From Cyanobacteria bacterium FACHB-DQ100 (GTDB taxonomy: Bacteria; Cyanobacteriota; Cyanobacteriia; Leptolyngbyales; Leptolyngbyaceae): a stretch of DNA of 64,000 bases. A program made the translations under genes and the position numbers. The DNA lies in NCBI GenBank assembly GCA_014695195.1, contig JACJNW010000028.1, positions 620,001-684,000 on the forward strand, written 5' to 3'. This document shows, piece by piece, positions 10,336-21,500 of the stretch. The notes beneath the pieces were generated by a model. The model ran no database searches, was not told where the DNA came from, and was given only the letters and a program-made list of their open reading frames with translations. The first letter of the stretch is position 1, and each line of letters begins with the position of its first letter.

Positions 10336-11046
10336 ATGTTTGATTTTCAATTTGTGTCGTTCCCTGCTGACTGGCAGGCTTTGGCGCAACATCTTCCCAT
10401 TGCTTTCATCGCAAAAGCCTTTTTAACACTCTTTGTGATCGTCGATCCGATTGGATTAGTTCCTCTGTTTATTACCCTAGTTGAAGGTCGATCGCCGGAG
10501 GAACAATCTCGCATTGCTCGACGCGCTATTTTAGTCTCAGCCGGGATTCTCTCAACCTTCGCCCTCACCGGAGCCTTTGTCTTACGCTATCTTGACATCA
10601 GCATGGAGGCGTTTCAGGTTACAGCCGGAATTTTGCTCTTCAAGATTGGGATTGATATGGTGTTTGCCCAACGAGAACGGGAAACCAAAGAAGAGGAGCA
10701 AGAAGCGCAACTGCGTGAGGATGTGAGTGTCTTTCCGTTGGCAATTCCATTAATTGCAGGTCCTGGTACGCTCGCCAGTATGCTGATTTTGATCAAGGAA
10801 GCGGATAGCCATGTGCTGGGAGAAGTAATCGTTTTGACAGATGCTGCGATCGTGCTGGTGATCGCTTACGCATTGTTGATCCTGGCAAAGTATTTAGCTC
10901 AAGCCCTGGGTCGAACCGGGGTCAATGTGGTGACTCGGATTTTAGGGGTGTTGCTGGCGGCGCTGGCGGTGCAATACATTGCGGATGGCACGATCGCTTT
11001 GTTACAAACGGGCGTGATCCACTTTTTGCAGCAGTACCAAGCTTAG
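10336..11046 (+). CDS. MarC family (NAAT) integral membrane protein
   Basis: A 236-aa, mostly hydrophobic protein with about six predicted membrane helices, matching the MarC/UPF0056 family. Visible hallmarks are FVIVDPIGLVPLFI near residue 33, the mid-protein helix GILLFKIGIDMVF followed by a charged loop, and VFPLAIPLIAGPGTLASMLIL near residue 136. MarC proteins lie in the inner membrane. The early link to multiple antibiotic resistance has been questioned, and a neutral amino acid transporter role is assigned only to some members. The gene stands alone, 68 bp after the kinase stop. It is the last intact gene before the CIS locus. Confidence 0.9.
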   Translation: MFDFQFVSFPADWQALAQHLPIAFIAKAFLTLFVIVDPIGLVPLFITLVEGRSPEEQSRIARRAILVSAGILSTFALTGAFVLRYLDISMEAFQVTAGILLFKIGIDMVFAQRERETKEEEQEAQLREDVSVFPLAIPLIAGPGTLASMLILIKEADSHVLGEVIVLTDAAIVLVIAYALLILAKYLAQALGRTGVNVVTRILGVLLAALAVQYIADGTIALLQTGVIHFLQQYQA

Positions 11047-11104
11047 GACTCTGTTATGCAGAGAGTTGTAAATTGCAGCTTGCTAACTTCGGTTGCTTAT
11101 GTGA

Positions 11105-11209
11105 AGTAGCGATGTCATTGATGCAATGGCGAAGATTGCTCAGGCTGATGCTGCTTTGTACAGCACCAAACGTCAGGAACGTAATCGGGCAATCGCTGAT
11201 CAGGCTTAA
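11105..11209 (+). pseudogene. Remnant of the C-terminus of a GGDEF (diguanylate cyclase) domain
   Basis: The open stretch just after an in-frame TGA at 11102 reads SSDVIDAMAKIAQADAALYS... and ends ...RQERNRAIADQA before a TAA at 11207. The pattern ADAALY.TK..ERNR is the hallmark of the final helix of GGDEF domains (usually ADxALYxAKxxGRNR). Only about 34 codons remain, with no start codon or ribosome site and no other part of the domain upstream. This is best read as the leftover 3' end of a lost diguanylate cyclase gene at the boundary of the CIS island. Confidence 0.5.
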
Positions 11210-11245
11210 GTCAGTGTCCTCGCTGCAATTACAACTGATTGGTTA

Positions 11246-11344
11246 CTAGTTCAATAGTTTAATCATTCTAGATGTAACGAAGCCAACAATGAAAGCAAGC
11301 AGAAATGGCACAATAATTACCCAAAAAATGAAAGTTACGATCAT
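11246..11344 (-). CDS. Possible small single-helix membrane protein
   Basis: A 32-codon frame from ATG 11344 encodes a short peptide that is almost entirely one hydrophobic helix (IVTFIFWVIIVPFLLAFIVGF) ending in a basic SRMIKLLN tail. It lies 91 bp downstream of another membrane protein gene at the end of the minus-strand CIS arm. The longer frame in the same phase (from 11503) overlaps the upstream gene and has an unconvincing N-terminus, so only the short form is listed. The ribosome site is weak. It could be a genuine membrane-anchor micropeptide or a chance ORF. Confidence 0.35.
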   Translation of the reverse strand: MIVTFIFWVIIVPFLLAFIVGFVTSRMIKLLN

Positions 11345-11435
11345 AATGTCCACACCAGGAAGAGAAACATTGGAATTTGAGTTGAAATCGAAGTGTAATT
11401 GATCGGCTCTAATGGCTCCTAGCTTCAGACAGAAC

Positions 11436-11858
11436 CTACCGTTGTGTGTTAGATGACTGCCACCCCGGCAGATACCGCTTAACATAGTCATCCGCCCACC
11501 CAACTAGACGCTGAAGCGATGATTGTAATTGCGTTATCAAGTCCTGTTGCATCTTGTCGGGGTCTTGTCCTAAAGCTGCACCTAGTGCAAAACCAATGCC
11601 CCAAATCGAGAAAATGAGCGCGATCGCAAAGAGCAGTAGGAAAAACAGCAGCGCGATCGCTTGCTTCAGGAGCATCCAGGTTTTACTCAGCGCTTGCTTA
11701 TAAATCACAGCCGTTTCCCGCTCTGTGAGCGTTTCCCAAAGGGCGGTACTGTAGATTTGAATCGGAGTCGTTTGGGCTGAAACTTTCTGGAGCTCGCCCC
11801 CGGAACTAAGCTTTACCATAGCCGATTGAGATTTAGTGTCTACTGAAGGGGTATTCAT
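11436..11858 (-). CDS. CIS-associated membrane protein
   Basis: A 140-aa protein of no recognised family. Residues 1-60 are polar and contain Ser/Thr-rich segments. About residues 60-95 form one long or two short hydrophobic helices (LLKQAIALLFFLLLFAIALIF, then GIGFALGAALG). The rest is an amphipathic helix with an acidic patch, DPDKMQQDL. A GGAGAG ribosome site sits 8 nt before ATG 11858; an in-frame ATG at 11864 is too close to it. The gene is the last well-supported gene of the minus-strand CIS arm, 13 nt after the coiled-coil gene. Its position and membrane helix make it a candidate anchor for the injection system; that role is inference. Confidence 0.65.
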   Translation of the reverse strand: MNTPSVDTKSQSAMVKLSSGGELQKVSAQTTPIQIYSTALWETLTERETAVIYKQALSKTWMLLKQAIALLFFLLLFAIALIFSIWGIGFALGAALGQDPDKMQQDLITQLQSSLQRLVGWADDYVKRYLPGWQSSNTQR

Positions 11859-11871
11859 CACCATTGCTCTC

Positions 11872-12084
11872 CTATTGTTCTAAGGATTTCATTTCTAATA
11901 CCTGATTGTTTTTTGTGGTCATTGTTTTTGTTAACTCCTCTTCTAATACTTGAATCGCGCCACTAATTCGCAGTAACGTCTCTGTAAGATGTGTCTTTTG
12001 ACTCTCTAACTCAGACAATGCTTTCTGACCTGCCGTAAATTCTGCTTTTAATTCTTTAAGCCGTTGTTCTAGTTGTTCTTGCAT
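11872..12084 (-). CDS. Small coiled-coil protein of the CIS operon
   Basis: A 70-aa protein predicted to be almost wholly alpha-helical, with Leu/Ile heptads (QEQLEQRLKELKAEFTAGQK, then SELESQKTHLTETLLRISGA). It has no cysteines and no recognisable family. The start used is ATG 12084, 17 nt after the stop of the fibre gene; an in-frame ATG at 12114 would overlap that gene. It sits between the fibre gene and the membrane protein gene, close to both, so it is probably co-translated with them. It could act as an adaptor or fibre chaperone, but nothing in the sequence shows this. Confidence 0.6.
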   Translation of the reverse strand: MQEQLEQRLKELKAEFTAGQKALSELESQKTHLTETLLRISGAIQVLEEELTKTMTTKNNQVLEMKSLEQ

Positions 12085-12101
12085 GAGTAAAATCCGTTTT
12101 C

Positions 12102-15100
12102 TTAGCCAAACCAAGATTTTTTATCTGCTTTCTGTTCTAGCATTTTAACTTGTTCTTGTAACCTACAAATCTTCCATTGCTGGCGATCGCAGAGATACGA
12201 CAATGTTAAGGTTGTCTGTCGTTGATCTTGAATCGCTTTCGTCAGAATTGCCAGGATATCTAGCGGGTTAATGGCTTTCTTGTCCATTGATGCTACTAAA
12301 TCGGGAGCATCTTCAGAAATGAAACCTACCCGAATTTTATCTGCCTCCGCTATATAATTAAACTTAACTGGATGCAATTCCTCTAGAAGTTGATCCACCT
12401 CTTGGCTAGATAGTTGAGTGATGTTCTTTTTCAACGTTCGAGAAGAAAGTTGCTCAATGTCCCCTCTCACATTGTTGCCAAAGATATGTCCATTCACATA
12501 CAGTTTTGTTTCTAACAACGGTGTACTGAACTGAACTGGACGATCGGAATCGAGTTTGCCAATGACGACTAGACCGTCTGCGGTAATCATTAATTGGTTT
12601 TCGCCCTTGCTGTTTGCAAACCGTGCGATCGGCTGGTTGTATTGCAGGGTGGCTGCTGTTGGAGCTGTTTCAAAGTGAGGGACGAACGAAAACATAGAAC
12701 CCTCAGCACGAGTAATGAGCCGCGGGGATTGTCCTGCGAGCGTAATCGTATCACCTACATGCAGAGCAGCATTCGATCGAACTAGGGTGGAACCAATATT
12801 AATCACATTGCCTTGCTGAGCAGTAGAGCCTTGCACATACAATCTGGCAAGTTCTCCGGGCTGAAGTTCAGTTGCAGGGGTGGTGGTTAAATTCCCGGCG
12901 ATCGTCAGTGTTTTAGTGGTAAGGTCTGTCTCAGCAGATTCATCAGTGTTCGAGGGATTAGCAAGACGAGATAAGCTTTCTGCTAACCGAGTATCAACAT
13001 AGGTTTTGACAGCTTGTTCCGTTGGTACAGCCCTCGTTGTATTTCGTAACCTTCCATCTGTAGAAAATTCATTGATGTCGGCACCATGCAGCAGTTTCAG
13101 AATGCCATCAACAGCCAAATTTTGGACACTAAAATCAACTTGATTAGAGCCATTGAGAAGTGCTCGTTCATTGAGCGTTGTATTCAATCGGTTAAAGCTG
13201 GCATCAACGTAAGTTTTAATCGCTAGCTGAGTAGAGAGCGTTTGGTCATTGGCATTTTGAAGCCTGCCATCTGTAGAAATCTGATGAATGGACTGTCCTG
13301 TACTAAATCTAAATGAACGATTGATCACTAAGACACCAGTTGTACTGGTATTCGTGACACTCAAGTTTGTTGTATTGACTTGACCATCTACCCATACTGT
13401 TGCCGTTTCCTCCCCTGCTTTTTCGATAAACACATGATTGTCGATCGTAAGTCCCCCTGTGGCACGGCTACTTAGCTTGGTGCTTCCTTGAGTAAACTGG
13501 AGTGCATCGCCTTCAAATTCTGTTGCTTTGACTATCCCTGTTACTTCTAGGGGAGCCGAGGCGAACAGACGATCGTTTTGTCCTTTTAAGGCCCCTCCAT
13601 TCACCAATTCCAATTGCTCTTGGAGTTGAACAACTCTTGCTTTCAGCGTTCCTACTTCAAAGGTGCTTTGTGGCGGTAGCTTGAGGTTATCTGTCTCGAT
13701 CGTGCCTCTCACTTGTAAGGCTTCGGTAGGGGTCTCTGTGCCGATGCCAACTTTTCCATCAGCCGCCACAATCAGGCGAGTAGAGTTTGTGCTGTCTAGA
13801 AAACGAGCGATCGCAGATTGGTCTGATTGTCCTTGAACAGACAGTTTTGCTGTTGGTGTCTCTGTTCCGATGCCAACGCGACCTTGGGCAGTAATGATGA
13901 CTTCAGTCTTGTCTTCATTGTTCTCTAAGCGCGAGAAACGAGCGATCGGCTTTTGATAACGGAACTGCCGATCGGCACCTAGATCGATCGGAGGCTCAAT
14001 TTGCAAAGTTCCAGACTGATCGTCTGGTAAAATCTTTGTGATCAGCGTGGTTTGGCCATTAGCAATAATCGTGTCGCCAGGATTCAAATCCTCTTTCTTC
14101 AAACTTTCTTTGTCATCGATGCTTGTGACTGTTACTTCGTTGGGTTTATTCCCTGGGGAAATCCTGCCCTTTTCGATTTTTTCAGCCCCTTGAACATGCA
14201 GTTTTGCAAGTTGCTTTGCTGCTCCTAGGTTCAAACCTTCGGTCGTCTGTAAACAAGCAAACAAAGGAGAAAACTTTTGCCGTAAGTCCTTTACTTTGCT
14301 AAAAGCTCCGTCCTGATAATGCACCTGTGCTAGGCGACAATAATGATGATGAATGCCTTCACGAGGTCTAAACGCGGAAGAATCAGCCACATTATCCCCG
14401 CCATTCACCCCTTCAATCTCCTTGGCAGCACGGGTTGGAATTAGCCAGTAATCTCCAGTCTCGTAAACAAATTCTGCTCCAAACTGAACTTGAATACCCT
14501 CGTTGCCCAACGGAATCGGTTTTGCTGAATCGGTAGGAATGCCAGGCTGAGTCGTATCAGAGGTGTAGTCCCAACGACGAACTTTGAGCTTCTGGTCTTT
14601 AGCTGCCTTCTCGGAGATAAATTCTGGTAGTGGCACATTGGAGTTGTCTGAAGGGGCAATTTTGCCAAAAAACAGCTTATCATCAAAAACTTGTACTAGG
14701 CGAACTAATGTTCCTGGCTTTCCTTTTAATTCTTGTGCTTCATCGGTAATTTCGAGCCACTGATCTGGCTGAGAAGATTGCCAACTCTCAGCACTTTTCC
14801 GACTAATCGTAATAATATTGCCTTCAATGCTCCCGATTTTACTCACAATCGTTCCATTGTTGCGTGACCATTTAAAGGTTGCAGTTCCAACGGGTCCAGG
14901 AACATGAATTTCAATTCGATATAAATTATTCTCTAGCGTACCGCTTGTAGATACTTGGATCGCTGGCTTGCGATCTTGTTTTGACTTAAAAAACTCATTC
15001 CATTGCTCATCAATGGAACCTGTGCCTTTTAGTAAGTGTAATTTGACTTGGGCGATCGTTTGAGTTCGCGTTGCCGTGTCTGCTCCATTCAATGCAACTT

Positions 15101-15539
15101 CACAAATGCCTGGATCTTCGATCGCAGTGATGTGACGTTGCCAAACATCGAGATAGACTAAATAGTCTTTGTTATCTTCTAAACCATTCTTTAAATCTGT
15201 TTTGAGTGCGTCCTGATAGTGCTTTTGCGTTGCGTAGGTGATGGATTCCTCTAATTCACAAAGAATGCCATCAACGTAAATTCGCCCCCACCCAATCTTC
15301 AGATCTTTGCCATCGGCTGTTGGTTCGATATTAAAATTTTTAGGTGATGTGGGGTCTTCCACCGCTCGTGGTGCCCCACTTAACCCAATGATGTCCCGCA
15401 CTTGAGTTTGCATCAAGTGACTTTGAATATCAACTTGCTCATTCCAGTCAGCATCTAACTGCAACCGTCCTTGCTGCATTCGGACACTGCTATAGTGTTT
15501 CTGTGGTTGAAATGTAGACCGAGTAAAATCCCCTTTCAT
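12102..15539 (-). CDS. CIS tail fibre-like protein (DUF6519 N-terminus, S74 chaperone C-terminus)
   Basis: A 1145-aa protein. Residues 1-50 (MKGDFTRSTF..., with RLQLDADWNEQ) match the N-terminus of DUF6519 proteins common in CIS loci. The middle is beta-rich with repeated units: a GD.I....Q..LI... module followed by PIARF and a G.V.IGT.TPT.KL signature, typical of fibre shafts, appears at least twice. About residues 1045-1120 resemble the S74 endosialidase-type intramolecular chaperone (SSRTLKKNI, HPVKFNY, VGFISEDAPDLV). Such domains trimerise fibres and cut themselves off at the Ser. The C-terminus is a coiled coil. The likely role is a receptor-binding or surface-contact fibre. A GGGAG ribosome site precedes the ATG, 12 nt after the gpI-like gene. 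Confidence 0.85.
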   Translation of the reverse strand: MKGDFTRSTFQPQKHYSSVRMQQGRLQLDADWNEQVDIQSHLMQTQVRDIIGLSGAPRAVEDPTSPKNFNIEPTADGKDLKIGWGRIYVDGILCELEESITYATQKHYQDALKTDLKNGLEDNKDYLVYLDVWQRHITAIEDPGICEVALNGADTATRTQTIAQVKLHLLKGTGSIDEQWNEFFKSKQDRKPAIQVSTSGTLENNLYRIEIHVPGPVGTATFKWSRNNGTIVSKIGSIEGNIITISRKSAESWQSSQPDQWLEITDEAQELKGKPGTLVRLVQVFDDKLFFGKIAPSDNSNVPLPEFISEKAAKDQKLKVRRWDYTSDTTQPGIPTDSAKPIPLGNEGIQVQFGAEFVYETGDYWLIPTRAAKEIEGVNGGDNVADSSAFRPREGIHHHYCRLAQVHYQDGAFSKVKDLRQKFSPLFACLQTTEGLNLGAAKQLAKLHVQGAEKIEKGRISPGNKPNEVTVTSIDDKESLKKEDLNPGDTIIANGQTTLITKILPDDQSGTLQIEPPIDLGADRQFRYQKPIARFSRLENNEDKTEVIITAQGRVGIGTETPTAKLSVQGQSDQSAIARFLDSTNSTRLIVAADGKVGIGTETPTEALQVRGTIETDNLKLPPQSTFEVGTLKARVVQLQEQLELVNGGALKGQNDRLFASAPLEVTGIVKATEFEGDALQFTQGSTKLSSRATGGLTIDNHVFIEKAGEETATVWVDGQVNTTNLSVTNTSTTGVLVINRSFRFSTGQSIHQISTDGRLQNANDQTLSTQLAIKTYVDASFNRLNTTLNERALLNGSNQVDFSVQNLAVDGILKLLHGADINEFSTDGRLRNTTRAVPTEQAVKTYVDTRLAESLSRLANPSNTDESAETDLTTKTLTIAGNLTTTPATELQPGELARLYVQGSTAQQGNVINIGSTLVRSNAALHVGDTITLAGQSPRLITRAEGSMFSFVPHFETAPTAATLQYNQPIARFANSKGENQLMITADGLVVIGKLDSDRPVQFSTPLLETKLYVNGHIFGNNVRGDIEQLSSRTLKKNITQLSSQEVDQLLEELHPVKFNYIAEADKIRVGFISEDAPDLVASMDKKAINPLDILAILTKAIQDQRQTTLTLSYLCDRQQWKICRLQEQVKMLEQKADKKSWFG

Positions 15540-15551
15540 AGCTCCCGCTCC

Positions 15552-18500
15552 CTAAGTCATGTAAAAAATGCTTGTTTTCAAACCAAACCGCAAATACTCT
15601 TTGAGACTTGCCCGTAAATTTTCTTCCCGTTGGGGTTGCTTCAGAAAATGGAACGCACCCATTTCAGACCCATCCTCCGCGCCTCGGCGAATTGCTTGAG
15701 CACAGGTTTGGCTCAGTTGCCCATAACCGGGTTGACCATGATCAGGAGAAGTCCAGATTGGCTGAATGCGGCTCAGAATTGGAATTGTATTGTCAATGCT
15801 GGGTAAGCCTTGATTGTGAGGAGCCCAACTGTTCCCGTGGTCGGTGGAATAAAGAACGCTGCCGATCGATGTCCCCGCGCAGATCATGCCTGTTTTTGCA
15901 TCGACAATGATCGTAGTGATGCTGCGATCGCTCAAGCGGAATGGCGACGTAACCACTGTCCAATTCTTGCCCTGATCGCTCGATCGCCAAATTCCACTGC
16001 TCATGGTGCCTACAAACAGATAGGAACTCGTAAACGGCACTTCGCCTGACACTTCAGGACAAAATTCACGATCGAGCGTGCTTTCCCAGGTCTGCGGGTT
16101 CACCTTACCCACAATCCGTGTTTGTCCTCGAATGGTAATTGTGCTTCCCTCAGCTAAGTGTTGCAGATCCGTGCCTTGAATGCTCAACCCAGCTACCGTA
16201 ATCTTGCCTGTCACTGATTGAATTGCTAACGAAGTGATGGTTGATCCAGATAGATTCTGGCTCACGGCAGACCAGCGATCGCCCGGATAAGCGGCGCGAA
16301 AAACTTGACCCGCTTCAGTTCCAACAAAAAGTTGTCCATTATGGTCGATCGCTAGGGCAGTAACAAGCTGATTTTCTAATCCTCGATTCAGCGATCGCCA
16401 TTGCTCTGGTAGATCTGTCGAGCGGAACAAACCACTTCTCGTTCCCACTAAAATGCGTCTTTCTGAATCGATCGCTAGTACAGTAATATCCTGGTTTGGC
16501 AAGCCTTTCATCGGCTTCCAACCCGTTGACTCGCTGAACTGAAAAACGCCATCTCCGGCGGTTCCAGCCAGTAGCATTGCCTCCTTAAAGGGTGGTGCGT
16601 CAGCCACAAGGGCGGTAACTCTTGTTCTGATTGGGCTGTCGCTCTGCAAAACAGTCCAACTTGTTTTACTATCTATTTTACTGTCCATCAATCGATAAAC
16701 TTCTCCACTCCCTGCTCCAGCTAAGAGCGAGAGGTTAGTTGGAACAAAGAAGAAGGGAGTATTCGATAAATTACGGCTAAAGGGTTTGTCGATCGTTAGA
16801 GTATGGTCAGAAGCAATATCTTCAATGCTTCTCATTTCATTACCAATAATAATCAGGCTTTGTTTCTTTAGCTGTGTTGTAAATTTGGTAGTGTCGCGAT
16901 CCACCGTACTATCTGTAATCGTTAGTCCATTGCAATCTACATTGCCGTTTCCTTGACTTGGAATCCAGAAAACGGTTTCCGTTTCCAAATCGGGTTGAAA
17001 AGGTTCGTCGATGCTGACTACTGTATTGCTATAGCCCGCGACGATTCGGACTTGTTTTTGAGCGATAAAGATACCCCTGTCTGATACTTCACGGCTAAAG
17101 TTAGTTTGATCACTGCCAATGATAGTATCACCGATGCTAGAAATTGTTCCTGTTCCAGGTTGTGCAGTAAACAGCGCAGTTTCTTCTGGTATCTCGGAGC
17201 CGAATGGTTCATCGACGGTCAAATCATTGCCGTTAATGCTAACAATGGTGCGAATGCGCTGATCGGATGAAAAAAGGATGCTGCCTTCTTCGACATTGAA
17301 ATTATCGAGAAGCGTGCCTGGAGCGGTCTGGAATGTGGTGCGATCGCTTAAAATGCGTCCTGTTAATCGGTGTGGGAAAAATAGGATTGTACTTGCTGGT
17401 ACGGTTTCGCCAAATGGCTCGTTTACAGTAAGTTCATTCTCATGAATAGCAGTAATGGTTCTGATGCGTTGATCGGCTCCTAGCACAACATCCCCTATCC
17501 TCAAGTTCAAGTTATCAATCAAAATGCGATTACTGACTTGGAACTTAGTACGATCGCTTGAAATCTGTCCTGTCTCCTGTAGAGGGACGAAGAAGAACGG
17601 CTGATTCTGCAACTCAGGAGCAAACTTTTCTTGAATTTTAAGCGCAAAATCTTTCACGGTTCGGATCTGATCTTTGGCAACAATCGGAGTGCCGATTCTC
17701 AATTGAGCGGTGAAGTCTGTGTGAGTTCCATGAACAGTAATGCCCCTACTCTGAATCTTTCCTGTTCCTCGCAGCGAATCTGTTTCATAGGTGTGTAGTG
17801 CAGAACAATCTAGCAGAGCAGGAGAAGTGCTTGAGTCCTGTTCCCATTGTTTCTTTGAAGTGTCCCACTGGAAGATACCGCGTCCTGCGGTTCCTAAAAT
17901 CATCTGCTCGTTAATTGGATTGATCGCGATCGCAGTGATCGCAGCAGGTAATTCTGTTAGTTCTTGGAGTGCCAGATCCGGTTGGCATCGATAGCGCGAG
18001 GGCGTTTTTGAACCAAGAGGAACATAGCAAAACCGCATACAGCCCGATTGTTGATCAAGGACAGACACGAGTTCAGCAAAAATGCTATCGCTGGTGCTGA
18101 GGCTCCGAACTCGCGTAGCACCGAAAACGGTTGTGGTTTGAATCTTTACTGTTGCTCCCGGCGCGACGATCGCAGTCTTTCCAATGGAGCGCAATCCATT
18201 TTCATCAATACCAACATCAATAATGCTGTCCTGAATGCTTAATTCTGGAACTGAGTCTGCCAGGAGAATGCGTCCGCAAATGCTATGGTCGATTGCGATG
18301 GATAGTTCATCCTGCATTCCCAGGTTGGTTGAAACGGTGTCTGGACAGAACCATGAGGACAAGCATGAATCGATGGAGCCGTCTTGCTCTGAGCGCTGAC
18401 ACTGAGCGAGGTTTTCTTGTAATGCACAGTAGACTTGGGACAGCCCAATTTTGAGAAACTGAGTGAGTTGCTGAAGGCGGTGTTGGGGAGACAGATCACG

Positions 18501-21500
18501 ACGATCGAAGCTGAGTTGAATCAGTTGCTTCAGCATTGTGAGACTATAAAGCATGATCGCAAGCAATCCCCAGCTATCGGAAGGTTGCTCCTCATCGCGA
18601 TCGCGATTTGACTCTTCTTGGATAGTGGGCTGCGTTGATGCAGTTTTGACTTCTAAGCCCCACTCGGAATGAGGAACTAGGGTGCAATGGGCAAGCCGTA
18701 GCTGTTTGAGATAACCCGGTTGAATCGTGAGTTTGCCTTCAATTAAAAACCCATCCAGCAATAACTCACCGGGCTGAAACAAGGATTTCTGTGCACCAAC
18801 TGGAACACTCGCCTGCACTGAAAGATCGCCGCAGAGGTGAGGACGGCATCCATTAGCAGCAACGATCACTAACTGTGTCTGCAGCTTCTCAGTGGAGGGA
18901 ATTACAAGGGTGAGATCTCCTGTGTAAGTCTGATTGTCTTTCACAAGAATTACGCCCATTTTCTTCGATCGTTTATCTTGGAACTGAGGTTCTACAGGAA
19001 CAGTCCCAAGATGTTGCCAGCTTTTGCTCATCTCAGCAGGCTTCACATCAAGGGGTTTCCATCCCTGATTTCGTTCGTGAGCAACGAAGAGAACTAGCGA
19101 TCGATGAGGGTACTTGCCGAGATCCACTTCACACGGCTCTTCTAAGGTAATCAATCGTCCTAAACAATCAGCAGCTTTTCCTGCGCTAACGCTCACTTTG
19201 CCATTGGATAGTGAAGTGACACTCAGACCCTGAATAATGCCTGGATTGAATTGAACACGGGCATCTATCGGCGACGCTGTGAGTCTTCCTGTGAGTCCGA
19301 TCGACAAGCGAGCTAACTTCAAATAGTGCTGGTTTACAGGGTCGGCGGCGGCTTCAGCGCTCAGAAATTTGATCTCCCACTTAGGTTCCCAGGGCTGAGA
19401 TCGAGCCGCGATCGCAACTGTCACGGTTTGATTGCGATAGCGTGCTAAATTGCCAATTCGATAGGGACGGTCTAGCTGAATTTCTTCTCCTGTTGCACCG
19501 ATCGCCCTCCCCGCAGCAATGGTTAAGCTCCAAGCTCCTTTCTCGGCTTGCACCTGTAAATCTTGCTGCTGAATCACACCAGGCGTAAAAGGAGGCAGGT
19601 TAGATGGGCGATCAAGAATATCAGTCTTGACAATAGGTACAGAAATCTCTGCCAACCGAATATATATTGCTTGGGGATAGTGCTCTAGCTCTGTTTTAGG
19701 CAGAATGTGGATTTGCCAGTTTGCATCAGCGGGCATTTCAGAATACACAATCGCCAACACGATCGTTTGATTTTGATAGTCTCTCAGATCAATCGGGATG
19801 TTGCGATCGAGAAGCATGGTTCGACCTAATTGGTCTACTGCGGTTCCTGGGGTCACGATCGCTTCTAAAGTCTCTGGAGGCGTGAGCACTGTCAAGCCCT
19901 GTACAATTCCGGGTTGGAAGGAGCCAGATTGCGGCGTAAACGAGGTTTCAATCTTGCCTTGGGCATCGACGCTAAGTCCAACTAATCGCAGATAAGTGCC
20001 TTCCGAATACTGCTCTACTTGCGCTTGAGAAATGAGATTCAGTTGATAACGAGGTTCGATCGAGGTTGCCCAATAGGAAAGCACTATCCAGAGTGTTCGT
20101 TCTGCTCGAAGCTGAGCACTCAACTGGCTCAGGTGCAGGACATCTATTTGGTCGTACTCGATCGCACGTCCCTGAGCATCGACCGCTAATCCCGTATTCA
20201 CAATCACTTCATCGGTTCCGATAGTTGCGATCGCGCTCAATCCCTTAACAATTCCCGGATGAAACCGAGGGCGGATGTTAGCTTGGCTCTGGCTCACTCG
20301 ACCTGGAGAAATAGTGATCTGGGCAAGGGGAATGTGAGTCAGATCATGCAAATTCTGCCAAGCTTTCACTGTTCCATTCCAGGTTTGAACAGCTTCAGCT
20401 AGAGGGTTTTGATTGCCCGATCGCGCTTGTTCCACTTCCCAATACAACGGATATAGATATTTGCTGTCTGCGTCTTCCCTAGAAGATGAGTTTATCCATA
20501 GCTCTGAAGACAATTGTTCTGAAGACCAAAGTGGTGTGAGCGATGCACCGCGACCGTAGGAACCGCCACCCATATCACCGCTAAAACCATAGGCATAGTT
20601 GACTTCTACTTGGCTAGGGAGTTTGTCGTTGAGAAAAGCGATCTGTCCCAATTTAGGATTGACGGCAACGACTTTAGTTGCTGCTGGAGGTTGCGTCAAT
20701 AGAGACGGCGTTTGTTGTAGAGTTTCTAATTGGGTATTCTCGTCGATCTCCAGATGAGTGATCAGCACCTCTTGGGCTGGAATTGGCTGGGGCTGACGAT
20801 TGATGAAAATTTGAAAAACGGGTGGCTCCGCACGATATCCAGCATAGTCTGGGTCAGGTCGTAATTTGCCTGGAACATTTACTTCCTCAGCAAGCTGTGT
20901 GATCTCTGTTTGCGTTTGAGGTTGGTTAAAGAGATTAACCTTGGCATCTCCTAAAGGATTAAACGTATAACAGCGATCGCGGAGTGAAGGATGGACTTTT
21001 TGAAGAACGCCAGCATTTCCTTTAGTAATGGGGTAACTTTGCAGCCGCCAGAGAAACAGACCCAGATTAGCAATGTTATAACGACCTTGTTGGCGCACTT
21101 CTGCGGTGTAAGCAACCTGTTGTTCAAATGGGGTTCCTAACCGTTGGAGAGCACTGGACGATCGCAGATCGACGGTCGCATTTCCAGAGCGGATATGGTT
21201 CACATTTTGACTGATTGCCAGTTGCTCAAAAAATTCGACAGCCCTAGCCTGCCATCTCGTCACATCTCGCGCCAGTTGTTCTAAAACCGAAGCAGTTCCC
21301 TTTCTGCGCCGATACGCTAGCGTATTGGCGACATAAGCTCGTTGTTCCTGTTGCCCGTAAGTGCGCGATCTTAAGCTTGTGATGGCATTACGAGTGCTGA
21401 CCCCGCTCACGCCTAACAAATCTCCGATATACGGAACCACCCAATCCGCGCAAGTTTCAATGAACCAGTTTTCGTAGAGTTCGGCAATATCGCCCTCTAG

